Both the position numbers and the translations under genes were made by a program. Of a stretch of 64,000 nucleotides of DNA, positions 22,960-33,700 are shown piece by piece (the stretch's first letter is position 1; every line of letters begins with the position of its first letter). Below the pieces are notes generated by a model. The model had not been told where the DNA came from and did no database searches. It saw only the letters and a program-made list of their open reading frames with translations. Origin of the DNA: Takakia lepidozioides (lineage: Eukaryota > Streptophyta > Takakiopsida > Takakiales > Takakiaceae); NCBI GenBank assembly GCA_030704615.1, contig CM060734.1, positions 1,424,001-1,488,000 on the forward strand. The letters are read 5' to 3'.

Positions 22960-23682
22960 TGTCGCGGCCCTTTGCCTTGAGGGCAGGGAGGTCGGGACAC
23001 AAGAGGGGCTGCCCTTGTGGTGGGGGCAGTAGCAGCGATAGGTACGGGGGCTGAAGCACCCTTGAGTGCCCAAGGCACTCAAGGAGGCGGAGGCGCTCAC
23101 TAGGTGGAGCCCCGCACACCGGGTTGCGGTGGGGGTGGCTCCACAAGGGGTGGTGGTAGCTTAGTGGGACTTAGTGGGGGTGGCATAGGACTCACCATGG
23201 GGGTGGAGACCTCGTGGTGGGAGTCGTGGGAGTCTTGGGACTCATCACGGTCCATAGGGCCGTGGTGAGCGGGCCAAGACTCACCGCGACTCACCACCGG
23301 GAATCGAGGGTCTTCGTGGTGGTTCGCCATAAAATGGCATGGCTGGTTGTGAAACCCCCGCGGACAGCTACAGAAGTATATATAGGGAGTAGTAACCCGA
23401 GAACGGTGCAAGCCCGTTGGTGACCAAAAACTAGTGAGTAAGCGAGCGAGCCGGAAAGCGACCAAAGAGTGGGGAGCTGTTCCGGACTGCCATCTACCAA
23501 AGGGAATTCTCCTAGTCCCAATTAGGTGGAGGGTTTTAGAGGGAAGCGAAGGGGGACCGTTATGTCCCGGTGAGCAACCAAAGCTCCAAGTTGGCCCGGC
23601 AGCCAGGTTGGGAGTCAGGCGCGCGCATCAAAGCGAGTAACTATGACTTGAAGGGGAGTTTACCAAAGTGAGGTGCGCGACA
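22960..23682 (+). mobile_element. 3' LTR of chromovirus
   Basis: 723 bp, TGTCGCGG to GCGCGACA, directly followed by the CAAAC duplication. Its TATA box is conserved at 23,377-23,384. Confidence 0.95.
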
Positions 23683-23687
23683 CAAAC
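23683..23687 (+). repeat. Target-site duplication CAAAC, right of chromovirus
   Basis: Matches 16,723-16,727. See the left copy. Confidence 0.95.
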
Positions 23688-24340
23688 ACTCCCATCTCCT
23701 TTCTTTCTCGCGCATCAAGTATGCCAGAATCAAGAATTATTTGAGCAATGATTGGGCCAGACACTATGATAGGAGACTTTGCGGCAGTACCCTGTAATCT
23801 TTTCATCTCCTCTACCAGTGCGTTGTACATTATGTCCGCCCATTCTACCTCTTCTCCTCTCAGGGCTTTGAGTATTTCCTCTGTGAAGGATCTGCTCAAA
23901 TACTGTTGGTTCTGTTTCATGGCAAACAGAACGTTCAATACCTGGCCTACCTCCTTTAGCCCTGGGTACACGGCCTTGGTACAGGCATAACCCTGAGTTT
24001 TAAAGAAACTCCCTTCTTGGAATAAGTCCCCTATTTGCAGTCTTGCCCTGTGCTCCTCCACATGCACCTGGCCTGCTGGCAATCGAAACAATTGCTGGAG
24101 GTATAGGGGAGTAATTACTAATTCAACTCCCTTCACCGTTGTTGCTCCTGTCTTTGGCTCAAAGTTCTGCAAGAATTGTAACATGTACTGTCTATGGTGC
24201 AATGTCCAATCTTTGCTTTGCAATCCTTGCAATCTCAGCTCCTTCAGTATCTGTATCGCCTGTGGGGTAGCAATCGTTTGTTTCTGCAGAATTGTGGTGC
24301 TCTTCACCCTGATTTCCTCCATTCCTCTCACTCTCTTCAT
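23683..24340 (-). pseudogene. Gypsy copy 1 accessory protein, conserved N-terminal helical domain
   Basis: A 220-residue domain starting MKRVRGMEEIRVKSTTIL at 24,340. It has the words TIATPQA, YLQQLFRLP, RLQIGDLFQE, ILFAMKQNQQYLSRSFTEE and GTAAKSPIIVSGP, all shared with copy 2 (28,166-28,818) and, for the first two thirds, with copy 3 (40,340-39,857). Conservation across three diverged copies suggests that it was kept by selection while the family was active. It lies downstream of integrase in the element. I do not recognise the fold: it looks mainly helical and soluble. The frame continues on the other side of the chromovirus at 16,722. Confidence 0.65.
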
Positions 24341-24364
24341 TCTAGACCCACAGAAATGTTTTGG

Positions 24365-25849
24365 CTATAACAATTGAAAAAATGTCTGTAGTGCACAAAG
24401 CATAAACGTATGGTTGCCACAAAAAGCTATGGGTAATTTCTTGTAAGCCTGCGGGGCTTGCAAGCATCGCTCAAGAGAAAAGATCCGCTCTGTTGTTTCG
24501 TCCCTATGCCACTGCGTAAGTAATATTGCGAGCGTATAGTCTGTTAGTTCCTCCATAGCTTCAAAGCTATAGCATTGATGGTTTGTCCCGTTGAGACGCC
24601 CGTTACTCAGAACGACGCCGACTCTTGCGCTTAATTTCCCTCCAATTTCTTGATCCCTTCTCTGGCTTTCTATTGGCTGTAACCGTTGTGACTGGATTTT
24701 AGATTTAATTTTCTTTAGTGGACTTTCCCTGCTGGACTGTCCACTATGATAACACATGTGACAAGAATTTCGCTTTTCTGTACTTGCCGTTTGTTCTGTT
24801 GCCCCTTTTCTGTATTCATTAATGGGCCCGCCATTCATCCAATTTGACGCACTGATTAGGCAATTTGACGCACTGATTAGGTATTTTGACGACCATTCTT
24901 GTCCCCTTTCTTGATGACATCCGTTCTTGCACTTCCTTCTCAGCTGTGTGTTGCGCCTTGACTTCCACGTGTCCCTTTGTAAAGTGGCTTCCGTCCTTTC
25001 TTCCACCGGCCATTTCACTGAAGTTATCCTGCGTCCACCTGTCACTGATTCTATGGATTGTGTAACCCTAGTAGGCTGTGTTAAGCTGTGATACGCTGTG
25101 TCATACTGTGGTATGCCGTGATAGGTTGTGATACACTGTGGTAAGCTGTGATAGGCTGTGATGCACTGTGGTAAGCTGTGATAAGTTGTGACATGCTGTG
25201 GTAAGCTGTGATAGGCTGTGATGCGCTGTGGTAAGCTGTGATAGGTTGTGACACGCTGTGGTAGGTCGTGATAGACTGTGTTGCGTCGTGCTGGGTTGTG
25301 ATATGTTGTGTCACGTCGTGATGGGCTGTGATAGGCTGTGTCACATCGTGATGGGCTGTGATAGGCTGTGTCACATCGTGATGGGCTGTGATAGGCTGTG
25401 TCACGCCGTGATGGGCTGTGATAGGCTGTGTCTCGCTTGTTCTGCCCGCCCTGGTCATATATGCTCGGCCTAGCGACAAGTGCTCCATACTCCGTTGGTA
25501 ACACTGGCGCAGCCCGTGACTGCTTTTGCTTTTCAACATGCAAATCATGCTGCAATGGTTTGTCATGGATACCACTGTACCCCTTCAACTTATTAGCATT
25601 GACTCTTCCCAGCATCTCTTTGTTAATGATTTGTAACATGGCGGTGTTGTTATCATACATCTTTTGTATGACATAAGGTCCTTTCCATGGTGATTTAAGC
25701 TTAGAAGCTTTAATCTTTCCCTTCTTCTGCAACCATAGAACCAAATCTCCCGTCTTAAAAGTCTTTAACTTGCCTTCATCAAACTGTTCCTTCCTCTTCA
25801 TCTGAATTCTGGTCATATTATCAGCTGCATCAGCACGTACTTCTTTCAC
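24365..25849 (-). CDS. Gypsy copy 1 integrase C-terminal module and post-integrase linker
   Basis: A 494-codon open frame. It opens with the integrase C-terminal GPF/Y-type module (FKTGDLVLWLQKKGKIKASK, then WKGPYVIQ and KLKGY), so it continues the integrase upstream after a frame change near 25,849. Next is a His/Tyr/Ser-rich repeat (TAYHSPS units, from the GGCTGTG-type DNA repeat at 25,080-25,440). Then comes a Cys-rich stretch CHMCYHSGQSSRES, which is an intact CCHC knuckle in copies 2 and 3 but has lost its His and last Cys here. A conserved segment (DYTLAILLTQW, then APQAYKKLPI and NHTFMLCALQTF) leads to the accessory domain. The zinc knuckle after integrase is unusual for the family. 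Confidence 0.65.
   Translation of the reverse strand: MKEVRADAADNMTRIQMKRKEQFDEGKLKTFKTGDLVLWLQKKGKIKASKLKSPWKGPYVIQKMYDNNTAMLQIINKEMLGRVNANKLKGYSGIHDKPLQHDLHVEKQKQSRAAPVLPTEYGALVARPSIYDQGGQNKRDTAYHSPSRRDTAYHSPSRCDTAYHSPSRCDTAYHSPSRRDTTYHNPARRNTVYHDLPQRVTTYHSLPQRITAYHSLPQHVTTYHSLPQCITAYHSLPQCITTYHGIPQYDTAYHSLTQPTRVTQSIESVTGGRRITSVKWPVEERTEATLQRDTWKSRRNTQLRRKCKNGCHQERGQEWSSKYLISASNCLISASNWMNGGPINEYRKGATEQTASTEKRNSCHMCYHSGQSSRESPLKKIKSKIQSQRLQPIESQRRDQEIGGKLSARVGVVLSNGRLNGTNHQCYSFEAMEELTDYTLAILLTQWHRDETTERIFSLERCLQAPQAYKKLPIAFCGNHTFMLCALQTFFQLL
25080..25440 (-). repeat. GGCTGTGATA short-unit repeat in the coding region of gypsy copy 1
   Basis: About 30 units of 10-15 bases built on GCTGTGATA / GCTGTGGTA. 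It is translated in frame as TAYHS-like units on the minus strand. Related blocks lie at the matching position of copies 2 and 3 and in the LTRs. Confidence 0.85.
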
Positions 25850-26270
25850 ATGGTATAATTCATGTTCCTGACTTTAATGGAATCTTGCAATTTCATTCTC
25901 TTTCCCCATTCCGTTCTCATGGTAGGTAACAGGAATTCCACTGGAAGTAAGGCTTCCATACCATAAACTAATTGGAATGGTGTATACTTAGTGGTGACTT
26001 TATATGAAGTCTTGTATGACCACAAAGCTGTCAGCAGCTTTGTATCCCAATCCGTTCTGTTTGCATTGACTATCTTAGCCAAGATAGTACATAGTATTTT
26101 GTTGGTAGCCTCTGCCTGCCCATTACCCTGTGGGTAATATGTTGTACTCTTCCTATGCACAATCATGAACTCTTTAGTCAACAATTCAATGGTCTCATTA
26201 ATGAAGTGACTTCCTTGATCACTGATAAATTCCAAGGGACAGCCAAATCGTGTAAGTATGTTCTCATACA
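25846..26270 (-). pseudogene. Gypsy copy 1 integrase core, cut at 26,270
   Basis: The minus strand gives ENILTRFGCPLEFISDQGSH, the second catalytic Asp block of integrase, then TYYPQGNGQAEATNKIL with the catalytic Glu, and TPFQLVYGMEALLPVE. The first Asp and the zinc domain are absent: homology to copy 2 ends exactly at 26,270 (last shared bases TATGAGAACATAC). From 26,271 the sequence belongs to a plus-strand copy. A frame change near 25,849 leads into the C-terminal module. Confidence 0.85.
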
Positions 26271-26271
26271 G
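26270..26271. other. Head-to-head junction of two gypsy copies; left inversion breakpoint
   Basis: Left of this point the minus strand encodes integrase from mid-core onward. Right of it the plus strand encodes RNase H-integrase linker (RKRIAIKALLYTMIGGRLYK). The two copies meet at positions about 150 codons apart in the element, so homologous recombination at matching sites is unlikely. The missing front of copy 1 is the element at 57.4-64 kb. Confidence 0.75.
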
Positions 26272-27406
26272 AGGAAGAGAATAGCTATCAAGGCTTTACT
26301 CTACACTATGATAGGTGGCAGATTGTATAAGCTAGGGCCTGATGGAGTTCTTAAACGATGCTTGTACCACCATGAAGTAAATAAAGTTTTGGAAGAAGTT
26401 CATAAAGGAGTGGCTGGAGGTCATTTTGGAGAGGAGACTGCCAGCAGAAAAATACTACTTGCAGGTTACTGGTGGCCTACTCTGTTTAAAGATGTGCACA
26501 AGTATTGCAAAAGTTGTGATGAGTGTCAGAGGCTAGGACCTTTGCAAAGATCTGGAAAGATGGCTTTGTATCCAACGATGCCTACTGAACCATTTCAGAA
26601 ATGGGGACTAGACTTTGTTGGACCAATAAACCCACCAGCCAGAAATACACATAACAAGTATATAATCACAACCACTGATTATACTACAAAGTGGGTGGAA
26701 GCTAAGGCACTGAGGGACAACACAGCTAAGTCTACAGCAAGGTTCATGTATGAGAACATACTTACAAGATTTGGCTGTCCCCTGGAATTTATCAGTGACC
26801 AGGGAAGTCACTTCATTAATGAGACCATAGAATTATTGACTAAAGAGTTCATGATTGTGCACATGAAGAGTACAACCTATTACCCATAGGGTAATGGGCA
26901 GGCAGAGGCCACCAACAAAATACTATGCACTATCTTGGCTAAGATAGTCAATGCAAACAGAACGGATTGGGATACAAAGTTGCTGACAGCTTTGTGGTCA
27001 TACATGACTTCATATAAAGTCACCACTAAGTATACACCATTCCAATTAGTTTATGGTACGGAAGCTTTACTTCCAGTGGAATTCTTGTTACCTACCATGA
27101 GAACTGAATGGGGAAGGAGAATGGAATTGGAGGATTCAATTAAAGTCAGGAAACATGAATTATATCATGTGGAAGAAGTACGTACTGATGCAGCAGATAA
27201 CATGACCAGAATTCAGCATGAGGCACTTGTCGTAAAGCCAAATGTGTATGGCCTGAACGTAGAACACGGGTGTTCACACAGTCATCACAGCCCACCACAG
27301 TGTGACACAGCCTATCACAGCCCATCACAGCATTACACAGCCCACCACAGTTTGATACAACCTGTCACAGCCCAACACAGCCCACGCGGGTTGCACAATC
27401 CATAGG
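26271..27406 (+). pseudogene. Gypsy copy 2 integrase, 5' truncated, one nonsense codon and a C-terminal deletion
   Basis: It starts in the linker before integrase (GGRLYKLGPDGVLKRC), then has the zinc domain with HHEVNK and CKSCDEC, the first catalytic Asp (WGLDFVGPI), the second (FISDQGSH), a TAG stop at 26,887-26,889 where copy 1 has a Gln codon, then GNGQAEATNKI with the Glu. After MTRIQ (about 27,215) the GPF/Y module and linker of roughly 90 codons are missing, and the frame resumes near the His/Tyr/Ser repeat. Copy 3 has lost an overlapping but different piece of the same module. Confidence 0.85.
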
Positions 27407-27410
27407 ATCA

Positions 27411-28165
27411 GTGACAGGTGGACGCGGGTTAACGTTAGAAAAGTGGCCGGTAAGTGTAAGGTCAGCTTGGGAGTCAAACTCGGAGAAAAAACCACGTGGA
27501 CAGAGGACGACGGAAGAGTGTTTGAGTTTGAACACGTGGCCTAAGGGGCAAAGCACTCCACATTGCATGAACTGCAATAGCGGGTGTCTTATGCAAAAAG
27601 ACAAATTGGGCCGTCGAAGTACCTACCCTGTACAGTAGCCAAAATTAATTGCGGGCCCATTAATGCATCCAGGAAACAAGTAACGGAACCCATTACACGT
27701 ACAACAAAGGGGGACCTTTGCCACATGTGCTGTCCTAGTGGACATTCCAGGTGGGAATGTCCACTGATGGGGGTAGAATTTAGAAGTTACCTGAGGAGGC
27801 AGCAGCCAATTAGGGGGGAGAATTTCATGCAGGTGTTCCCTCCAAGAAACAAGAACAAGAAATTAGAGGAGTTATGAGCGGAAGAGTCGGGGTGGCTCCG
27901 AGTAACCAGCATCTCGACGGGAGGGGCAATCAAATCTATAGCTTTGTAGCTATGGCGGATATTACAGACTATACACTAGCTTTACTTCTCACGTAGTGGC
28001 GCAAGGACGGACGGGTTGAAAGGACATTCTCTCTCATCCACTATCTGCAAGCCCCACAGGCTTACACGCACTTACCCGTTCCTTTCTGTGCCAACCATAC
28101 CTTTATGCTCTATGCCCTGCAAACTTTCCTACAACTATTTCAAACAAGGCCTTATTGTTTGTCTG
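27411..28165 (+). pseudogene. Gypsy copy 2 post-integrase linker with intact CCHC zinc knuckle
   Basis: Open pieces in two frames carry CHMCCPSGHSRWEC at 27,719-27,760, a textbook C-x2-C-x4-H-x4-C knuckle. The conserved segment YSFVAMADITDYTLALLL (near 27,940) and NHTFMLYALQTFLQLF (near 28,095) follow. A TAG near 27,994 and a frame change near 27,600 break it. It is the counterpart of the linker in copy 1, and the knuckle here is unbroken. A nucleic-acid-binding role is likely, but that is inference. Confidence 0.65.
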
Positions 28166-29400
28166 GGATGAAGAGATTTCGGGGAATGGAGGATATCAGG
28201 GTGAAGAGCACCACGATTCTGCAGAAGCAAACAATTGCTACACCACATGCAGTGCAGCTGCTGAAGGAGTTGCGATTGGAAAGGCTATTACGCAAGGAAT
28301 GGTCCTTGCATCAGTGGAAGTACATGATTCAATTCATTCAGAACTTTAAGCCCCGGACAAGAGTTACACAGGTGAGGGGAGTAGATATAGAGATTACTCC
28401 CCAGTACTTGCAGCAATTGTTTGAATTGCCATCGGGCCGTGTGAATGTGGATGAGCACAAGGCAAGATTGCAAATAGGGAATTTGTTCCAAGAAGCGAGT
28501 TTCCTTAAGACTCAAGGATACACCTGCACCAAGGCTGAGTACCCAAGGTTAAGGGAAGTTGGCCAAATACTGAACATTCTGTTTGCCATGAAGCAGAACC
28601 AACAGTACCTTAGCAGATCATTCACGGAGGAGATACTGAAAGCCTTGAGGGGAGATAATGTAGCTTGGGCGGAGTTAATGTACAATGGTCTGGTGGAAGA
28701 GATGAAGCGGTTACAAGGCACTGCTGCTAAGTCTCAAATCATTGTGTCTGGCCCAGTAATTGCGCAAATTATCTTTGATTTTTGTTTGTTTGATGCGCGA
28801 AAACGCAAGGAAATATGAGTGTTTGAGACAGCAACTACTGCAATTGAGGAGCAGGGTTCTTCACAAGGTGAACGGGGATTGGAAAGGCAACACCAGTCCA
28901 AGAGACAAAAGCGGGATACGACTGTAGTGGCAGATCCACTAGCTTCAAGGAAACCGCAAGATGATGTTTCCATAGCTCTTGTGCAGGATAGGGAACAGCA
29001 GCACATAGGGCTGTTACTGTTGGAAGCACGACCCTTGAAAAGAGAGAAAGAAGTCACTTCAATGCCACAGCCACCACAACCAATTGACTCGGTTGCCCCA
29101 AGGGTAACTCACATTGTGCATGTTGTCACACCAGAGCCTAATGTTGTGGAAGGAGAAGGGTTGGACATTCCCACTACAGAGCAGGTAGTGACAGACATTG
29201 AGAAGGGTGACCTTCTCTATGAGAACTCTGGCATGGTTGGAGAACCAGTAGTACCAAAGATGCAGAGTTTGACCAAGGAAATCCCTGCTGTGCATGTCAT
29301 GCCCAAACCTGTGAAGGAGGTTCCAGGGGTAGAATGTAAAAGCACTGCAGCACCTGTGGAAAATGAGGTCGTTGAGGAAGAAGATCTTGTGGGAACATGA
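28166..29400 (+). pseudogene. Gypsy copy 2 accessory domain and acidic linker
   Basis: The helical domain (28,166-28,818) starts MKRFRGMEDIRVKSTTIL and ends KRKEI with a TGA. The next frame continues at once as VFETATTAIEEQGSS, matching copy 1 across its nested insertion (MGVF + EPETTAMEEQG). The TGA is therefore a point change in an originally single frame. The acidic Pro/Val-rich linker runs to a TGA at 29,400. Sequence like MLMSSISMTLNLLGTYVKS follows to 29,535, where the copy breaks off before the coiled coil. Confidence 0.65.
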
Positions 29401-29539
29401 CCTGAATAGTTGGTGAAACATCACACTGTGGAGAATCAGGGGGACCATCAACAAGTTTCCCATGAAGACCCCCAACAGGCCATGCTTATGAGTTCCATAA
29501 GCATGACACTCAATTTATTGGGCACTTATGTAAAATCCT

Positions 29540-30335
29540 CGCTCTTTTTTGTTTTTTAAAATAATGAAGCGACCGCCACTACAGTGGTCGCTCATTTTCG
29601 TTTCTTTATTTTAAAAATGAAGCGACCGCCATATGGAATCGATCTTAGCGGCGGTCGCTCCTTTAAGGTTTTTTTTAATAAAGAAAAAATTAAATAGTTA
29701 AATTTTAAAATAAGTTTTTTTTAATTTAAAAAAAATGAAGCGACCGCCAATACAGCGGTCGCTCCTTTAGTTTTTTTAATTAAAAAAATTAAAAAAAAAA
29801 TTATTTCTTAAAAAAAATGAAGCGACCGCCCGATGGCGGTCGCTCTTTCTCACTTTTAAAAAAAACTGAAGCGACCGCCAATGTGGCGGTCGATCCTACA
29901 AGTTATTATTATTATTATTATTAAAATAATAAAATAAATAAAGTTTTAATATTTTAAAAAATAAAGTTTTTTTAAAGAAAAAAATGAAGCGACCGCCCTA
30001 TGGCAGTCGCTCTTTTTCGATTCTTAAGAAATTGAAGCGACCGCCATTACGGCGGTAGCTCCTTAAAAGAAAATTAAAAAAATTAAAAAAATAAATATTA
30101 TTAAAAAATCTAAAAGTGAAGCGACCATCCTATGGCGGTCGTTCTTTTTTGTTTTTTTTAAATGAAGCGACCGCCAATACGGCGGTCGCTCTTTTAGGTA
30201 TTTGTTTTAAATGAAACGACCACCATATGGTGATCGCTCTTTTTGGTATTTATAAAAGATGATGCGACCGCCCAATAGCGATCGCTCTTTTTTGTTTTCT
30301 TTAAAAATGAAGCGACCGCCTATACGACAACGACA
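29540..30335. repeat. Array of GCGACCGCC palindromes in AT-rich DNA (left cluster)
   Basis: About 13 dyads of the form AAGCGACCGCC, 4-8 bases, GGCGGTCGCT, at roughly 45-120-base spacing and separated by A/T runs. The arms are conserved and the loop varies (ACTACA, ATATGG, AATACA and so on). It starts within a few bases of the end of gypsy copy 2. The same dyads form a larger cluster at 37,270-39,640. Confidence 0.92.
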
Positions 30336-30429
30336 CGATAGTTCCAAAAAATTTGCTACTTATGAACATAAAGCGGCTTCCGCTACGTGATGCTCCAGCC
30401 TCCTGGAACAACTCACACGTGTAGTCATC

Positions 30430-30720
30430 TACCTTGCAAAGTCTTGGCGACCACTGCCTCCACCAAGCGGTTGATGGAGTCTTCGGAAAGCTCCGTGGTC
30501 GCCGTTGTCATGTTCAACTGTCGGGGTTTCGGGCACTTTTTGGCCATGTGCCTAGTCTGCCCGCAATTAAAGTACACACCATCAAAGGTCGTTCTGCCCG
30601 CTATGTGCCGTCGTACCTATTTTTGCTTTTGGAGCACCGGGTGCCGCCCTGGCGTGCGAAGGCCCTCCCTTCGATCTCCAATTGTCATTGCCACTGTGTG
30701 GTTTATTCCAACAGGTCCAG
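30430..30720 (-). pseudogene. Chromovirus gag fragment (nucleocapsid)
   Basis: The minus strand gives KGGPSHARAAPGAPKAK and then NCGQTRHMAKKC, matching the Gag linker and knuckle of the chromovirus at 18,415-18,660, base by base in places. The first Cys of the knuckle is replaced by Tyr. Only this piece is present, between the palindrome array and the 1-kb repeats. Confidence 0.75.
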
Positions 30721-30759
30721 GAGTCATACGAGATGAAACAAAATTCATTCGATTGGACA

Positions 30760-33700
30760 ACGGATGGTTGGCCATCTAAATGATTTTTGTTTCCTTTCAA
30801 ACTTTGCCAGTATGTTCGGCACGCCGTCCCATAGGTCCCGTACGAGTATGACATCAATCGAAATTCGTTCAATGGCCCAACGGACGGTTGCCCATCCAGA
30901 TGAGTTTGGTTTGCTTTCAAATTTTGCCAGTATGTTCAACATACCATAAGACGGATCCCAGTGTAATATGAGATGAAACGAAATTTGTTTGATGAGCCAA
31001 CGGATGGATGCCCATCCAAATGATTTTGGTTCGCTTCAAACTTCCGCAGCGTCTTCAGTATACCGTCTCACAGGTCCCTGAGTAATATAAGATGAAACGA
31101 AATTTGTTCAATGGACCAACGGCGCGTTCACCTATTATGAAGTTCTGCTCATTGCGAAAAAGAATGGCGGTCGAATGGTTGACCATCCAAATGATTTTTG
31201 TTTGCTTTCAAACTTTGCCACTATGTTTAACATACCATGTATCAGGTCCCGGAATAATATGAGATGAAACGAAATTCATTCGATGGCTGAACAAATGGTT
31301 GCCCATCCAGATGATTTTGGTTCGCTTTCAGATTTTGCCAGTGTGTTCAATGTACCATCTAAGCGGTCCCAGAGTAATATGAGATGAAACGAAATTCGTC
31401 CAATGGGCCAACGGAGGGTTGCCTATCCAAATGATTTTCATTTGTTTCGAAACTTGGCCAGTATGTCCAATATACCATCTGACAAGTCCTAGAGTAATAT
31501 GAGATCAATCGAAATTCGTTCAATGGGCCAATGAGGCGTTCACGTGTCATTCAATTTTGTCCATTGCGATAAAGAAATCCTATCGTGGGTGAACGGGTAA
31601 TGCACCCATTGAACGGATGAGGTTGAGGCCCATCTTTTGCCCACATATGCTTGAATATGTGTGCAACACATGTGCAGAGAAACAAGAGAAGCAACAAACA
31701 TTTGTCTCCCCAACCACGCCCTCGCCCTTCCACCAATTTGCAATTAAATTGAGTTTAAATAAATTTCAAGCAAATAAATAGGTTTACACTGTCTTTGATT
31801 GGTGTTTCCTGCTACATAACAATTTTATTTTTGGCTCAATCTTGTTCTCTGGCTACATCCCTGCAAAACATTGGACCAAACAAAAACGAAAATTTTAAAA
31901 AATGTTCTTTTCGCTCACTATTGCTGAACTCTCTATGAAAAGTGCATGAAGTAGAAGTCAAATCAAGTTTGGAGTGCAAATTAGGGGAAAAACTGTGGTT
32001 TTGGGTCCTAATGACTTTTGTTCGCTATGAAATTTGGCACGCACGTTGCATGTGCCGTCATTAGACATATGGCTAAAGAAAAGAATGAAAAAAAAAATAT
32101 CATGTGCACCCGAAAAGCCATCCAACAGGTCCCAGAGTAATATCACACCAAACGAAAATCATCCAACGGTTGAACGGATGGTTGTCCATCCAAATCATTT
32201 TTGTTTGCTTTGAAACTTTGCCAGTACGTTCGGTACACCCTCTCACAAGTCCCGGACTAATATGAGATCAATCAAAATTCATTCGATGGCTGAACGGATG
32301 GTTGCCCATCCGAACGATTTTGGTTCGCTTTCAGACTTTACAAGTGTGCTCAATGTACTATCTAAGAGGTCCCAGAGTAATATGAGATGAAACCAAATTT
32401 GTCCAATGGACCAACGGATGGTTGCCTATCCAAATGATTTTCGTTCGCTTCGAGACTTGGCCAGTATGTTCCATGTACCATCTAACATGTCCCAGAGTAA
32501 TATGAAATCAATCTAAATTTGTTCAATAGGCCAATGAGGCGTTCGTATGTCATCCAATTTTGTTCATTGCGAAAAAAAAATCTTGTCATGGGTGAACGGT
32601 CAATACACCCATTGAACGGATGAGGTTGAGGCCCATCTTTTGCCCGCATGTGCTTGAATATGTGTGCAACACATGTGCGGAGAAACAAGAGAAGCAACAA
32701 ACAGTTGCCTCCCCAACCACGCCCTCGCCCTTCCACCAATTTTCAATTAAATTACGTTTAAATGAATTTCAAGCAAATAAATAGGTTTACATTGTCTTTG
32801 ATTGGGGTTTTCTGCTACGTAACGGTTTTATATTTTGCTCGATCTTGTTCTCCGGCTTCAACCCTCACACCGCTACATTCCTACAAAAATTTCGACCAAA
32901 CAAAAATGATTTTTTTTTAAAGTGTTGTATTCGCTCGCTATTGCAGAACTCTCGATGAAGAGTGCATGAAGTAGAAGTCAAATCAAGTTTGGAGTGCAAA
33001 TTAGGGAAGAAACTGTGGTTTAGGGACTAATGACTTTTGTTTGCTATGAAATTTTGCACGCACGTTGCATATGCCGTCATTAGACATATGGCTAAAAAAT
33101 GGAATGAAAAAAAAATCATGTGCACCCGAAACGCCGTCCAACAGGTCCCAAAGTAATAGCACATCAAACGAAATTCATCCAACAGTTGAACGAATGGTTG
33201 CCCATCCAAATCATTTTTGATTGCTTTGAAACTTTGCCAGTACGTTCGGTACACCCTCTCACAGGTGCCGAACTTATATGAGATCAATCGAAATTCATTC
33301 GATGGCTGAACGGATGGTTGCCCATCCGAACGATTTTGGTTCGCTTTCAGACTTTGCCAGTGTGCTTAGTGTACCATGTAAAAGGTCCCAGAGTAATATG
33401 AGATGAAACGAAATTCGTCAAATGGGCCAACAAATCGTTGCCTATCCAAATGATTCTCGTTCGCTTCGAAACTTGGCCAATATGTCCAATGTATCATCTA
33501 ACAGGTCCCAGAGTAATATGAAATCAATCGAAATTCATTCAATAGGCCAATGAGGCGTTCATATGTCATCCAATTTTGTTCATTGCGAAAAAAAAATCTT
33601 GTCATGGATGAACGGTCAATACACCCATTGAACGGATGACGTTGAGACCCATATTTTGCTTGCATGTGCTTGAATATGTGTGCAACACATGTGCGGATAA

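Larger units (their letters stand above)
16728..23682 (+). mobile_element. Full-length Ty3/gypsy chromovirus, nested in gypsy copy 1
   Basis: A complete 6,955-bp element: 5' LTR (16,728-17,453), tRNA-iMet primer site, gag-pol with a C-terminal chromodomain, about 900 bp of untranslated sequence, and 3' LTR (22,960-23,682), bounded by a perfect 5-bp duplication. It lies in the accessory frame of a minus-strand element and is therefore younger than it. By eye the LTRs differ at roughly a dozen places in about 725 bp (near 98% identity), so insertion is fairly recent. Yet gag-pol has about four frameshifts and no obvious nonsense codons apart from them. Confidence 0.95.

Noticed and set aside
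30387-30779. Plus-strand Cys-rich protein at 30.4 kb
   Set aside because: It is the antisense of a chromovirus Gag nucleocapsid fragment.
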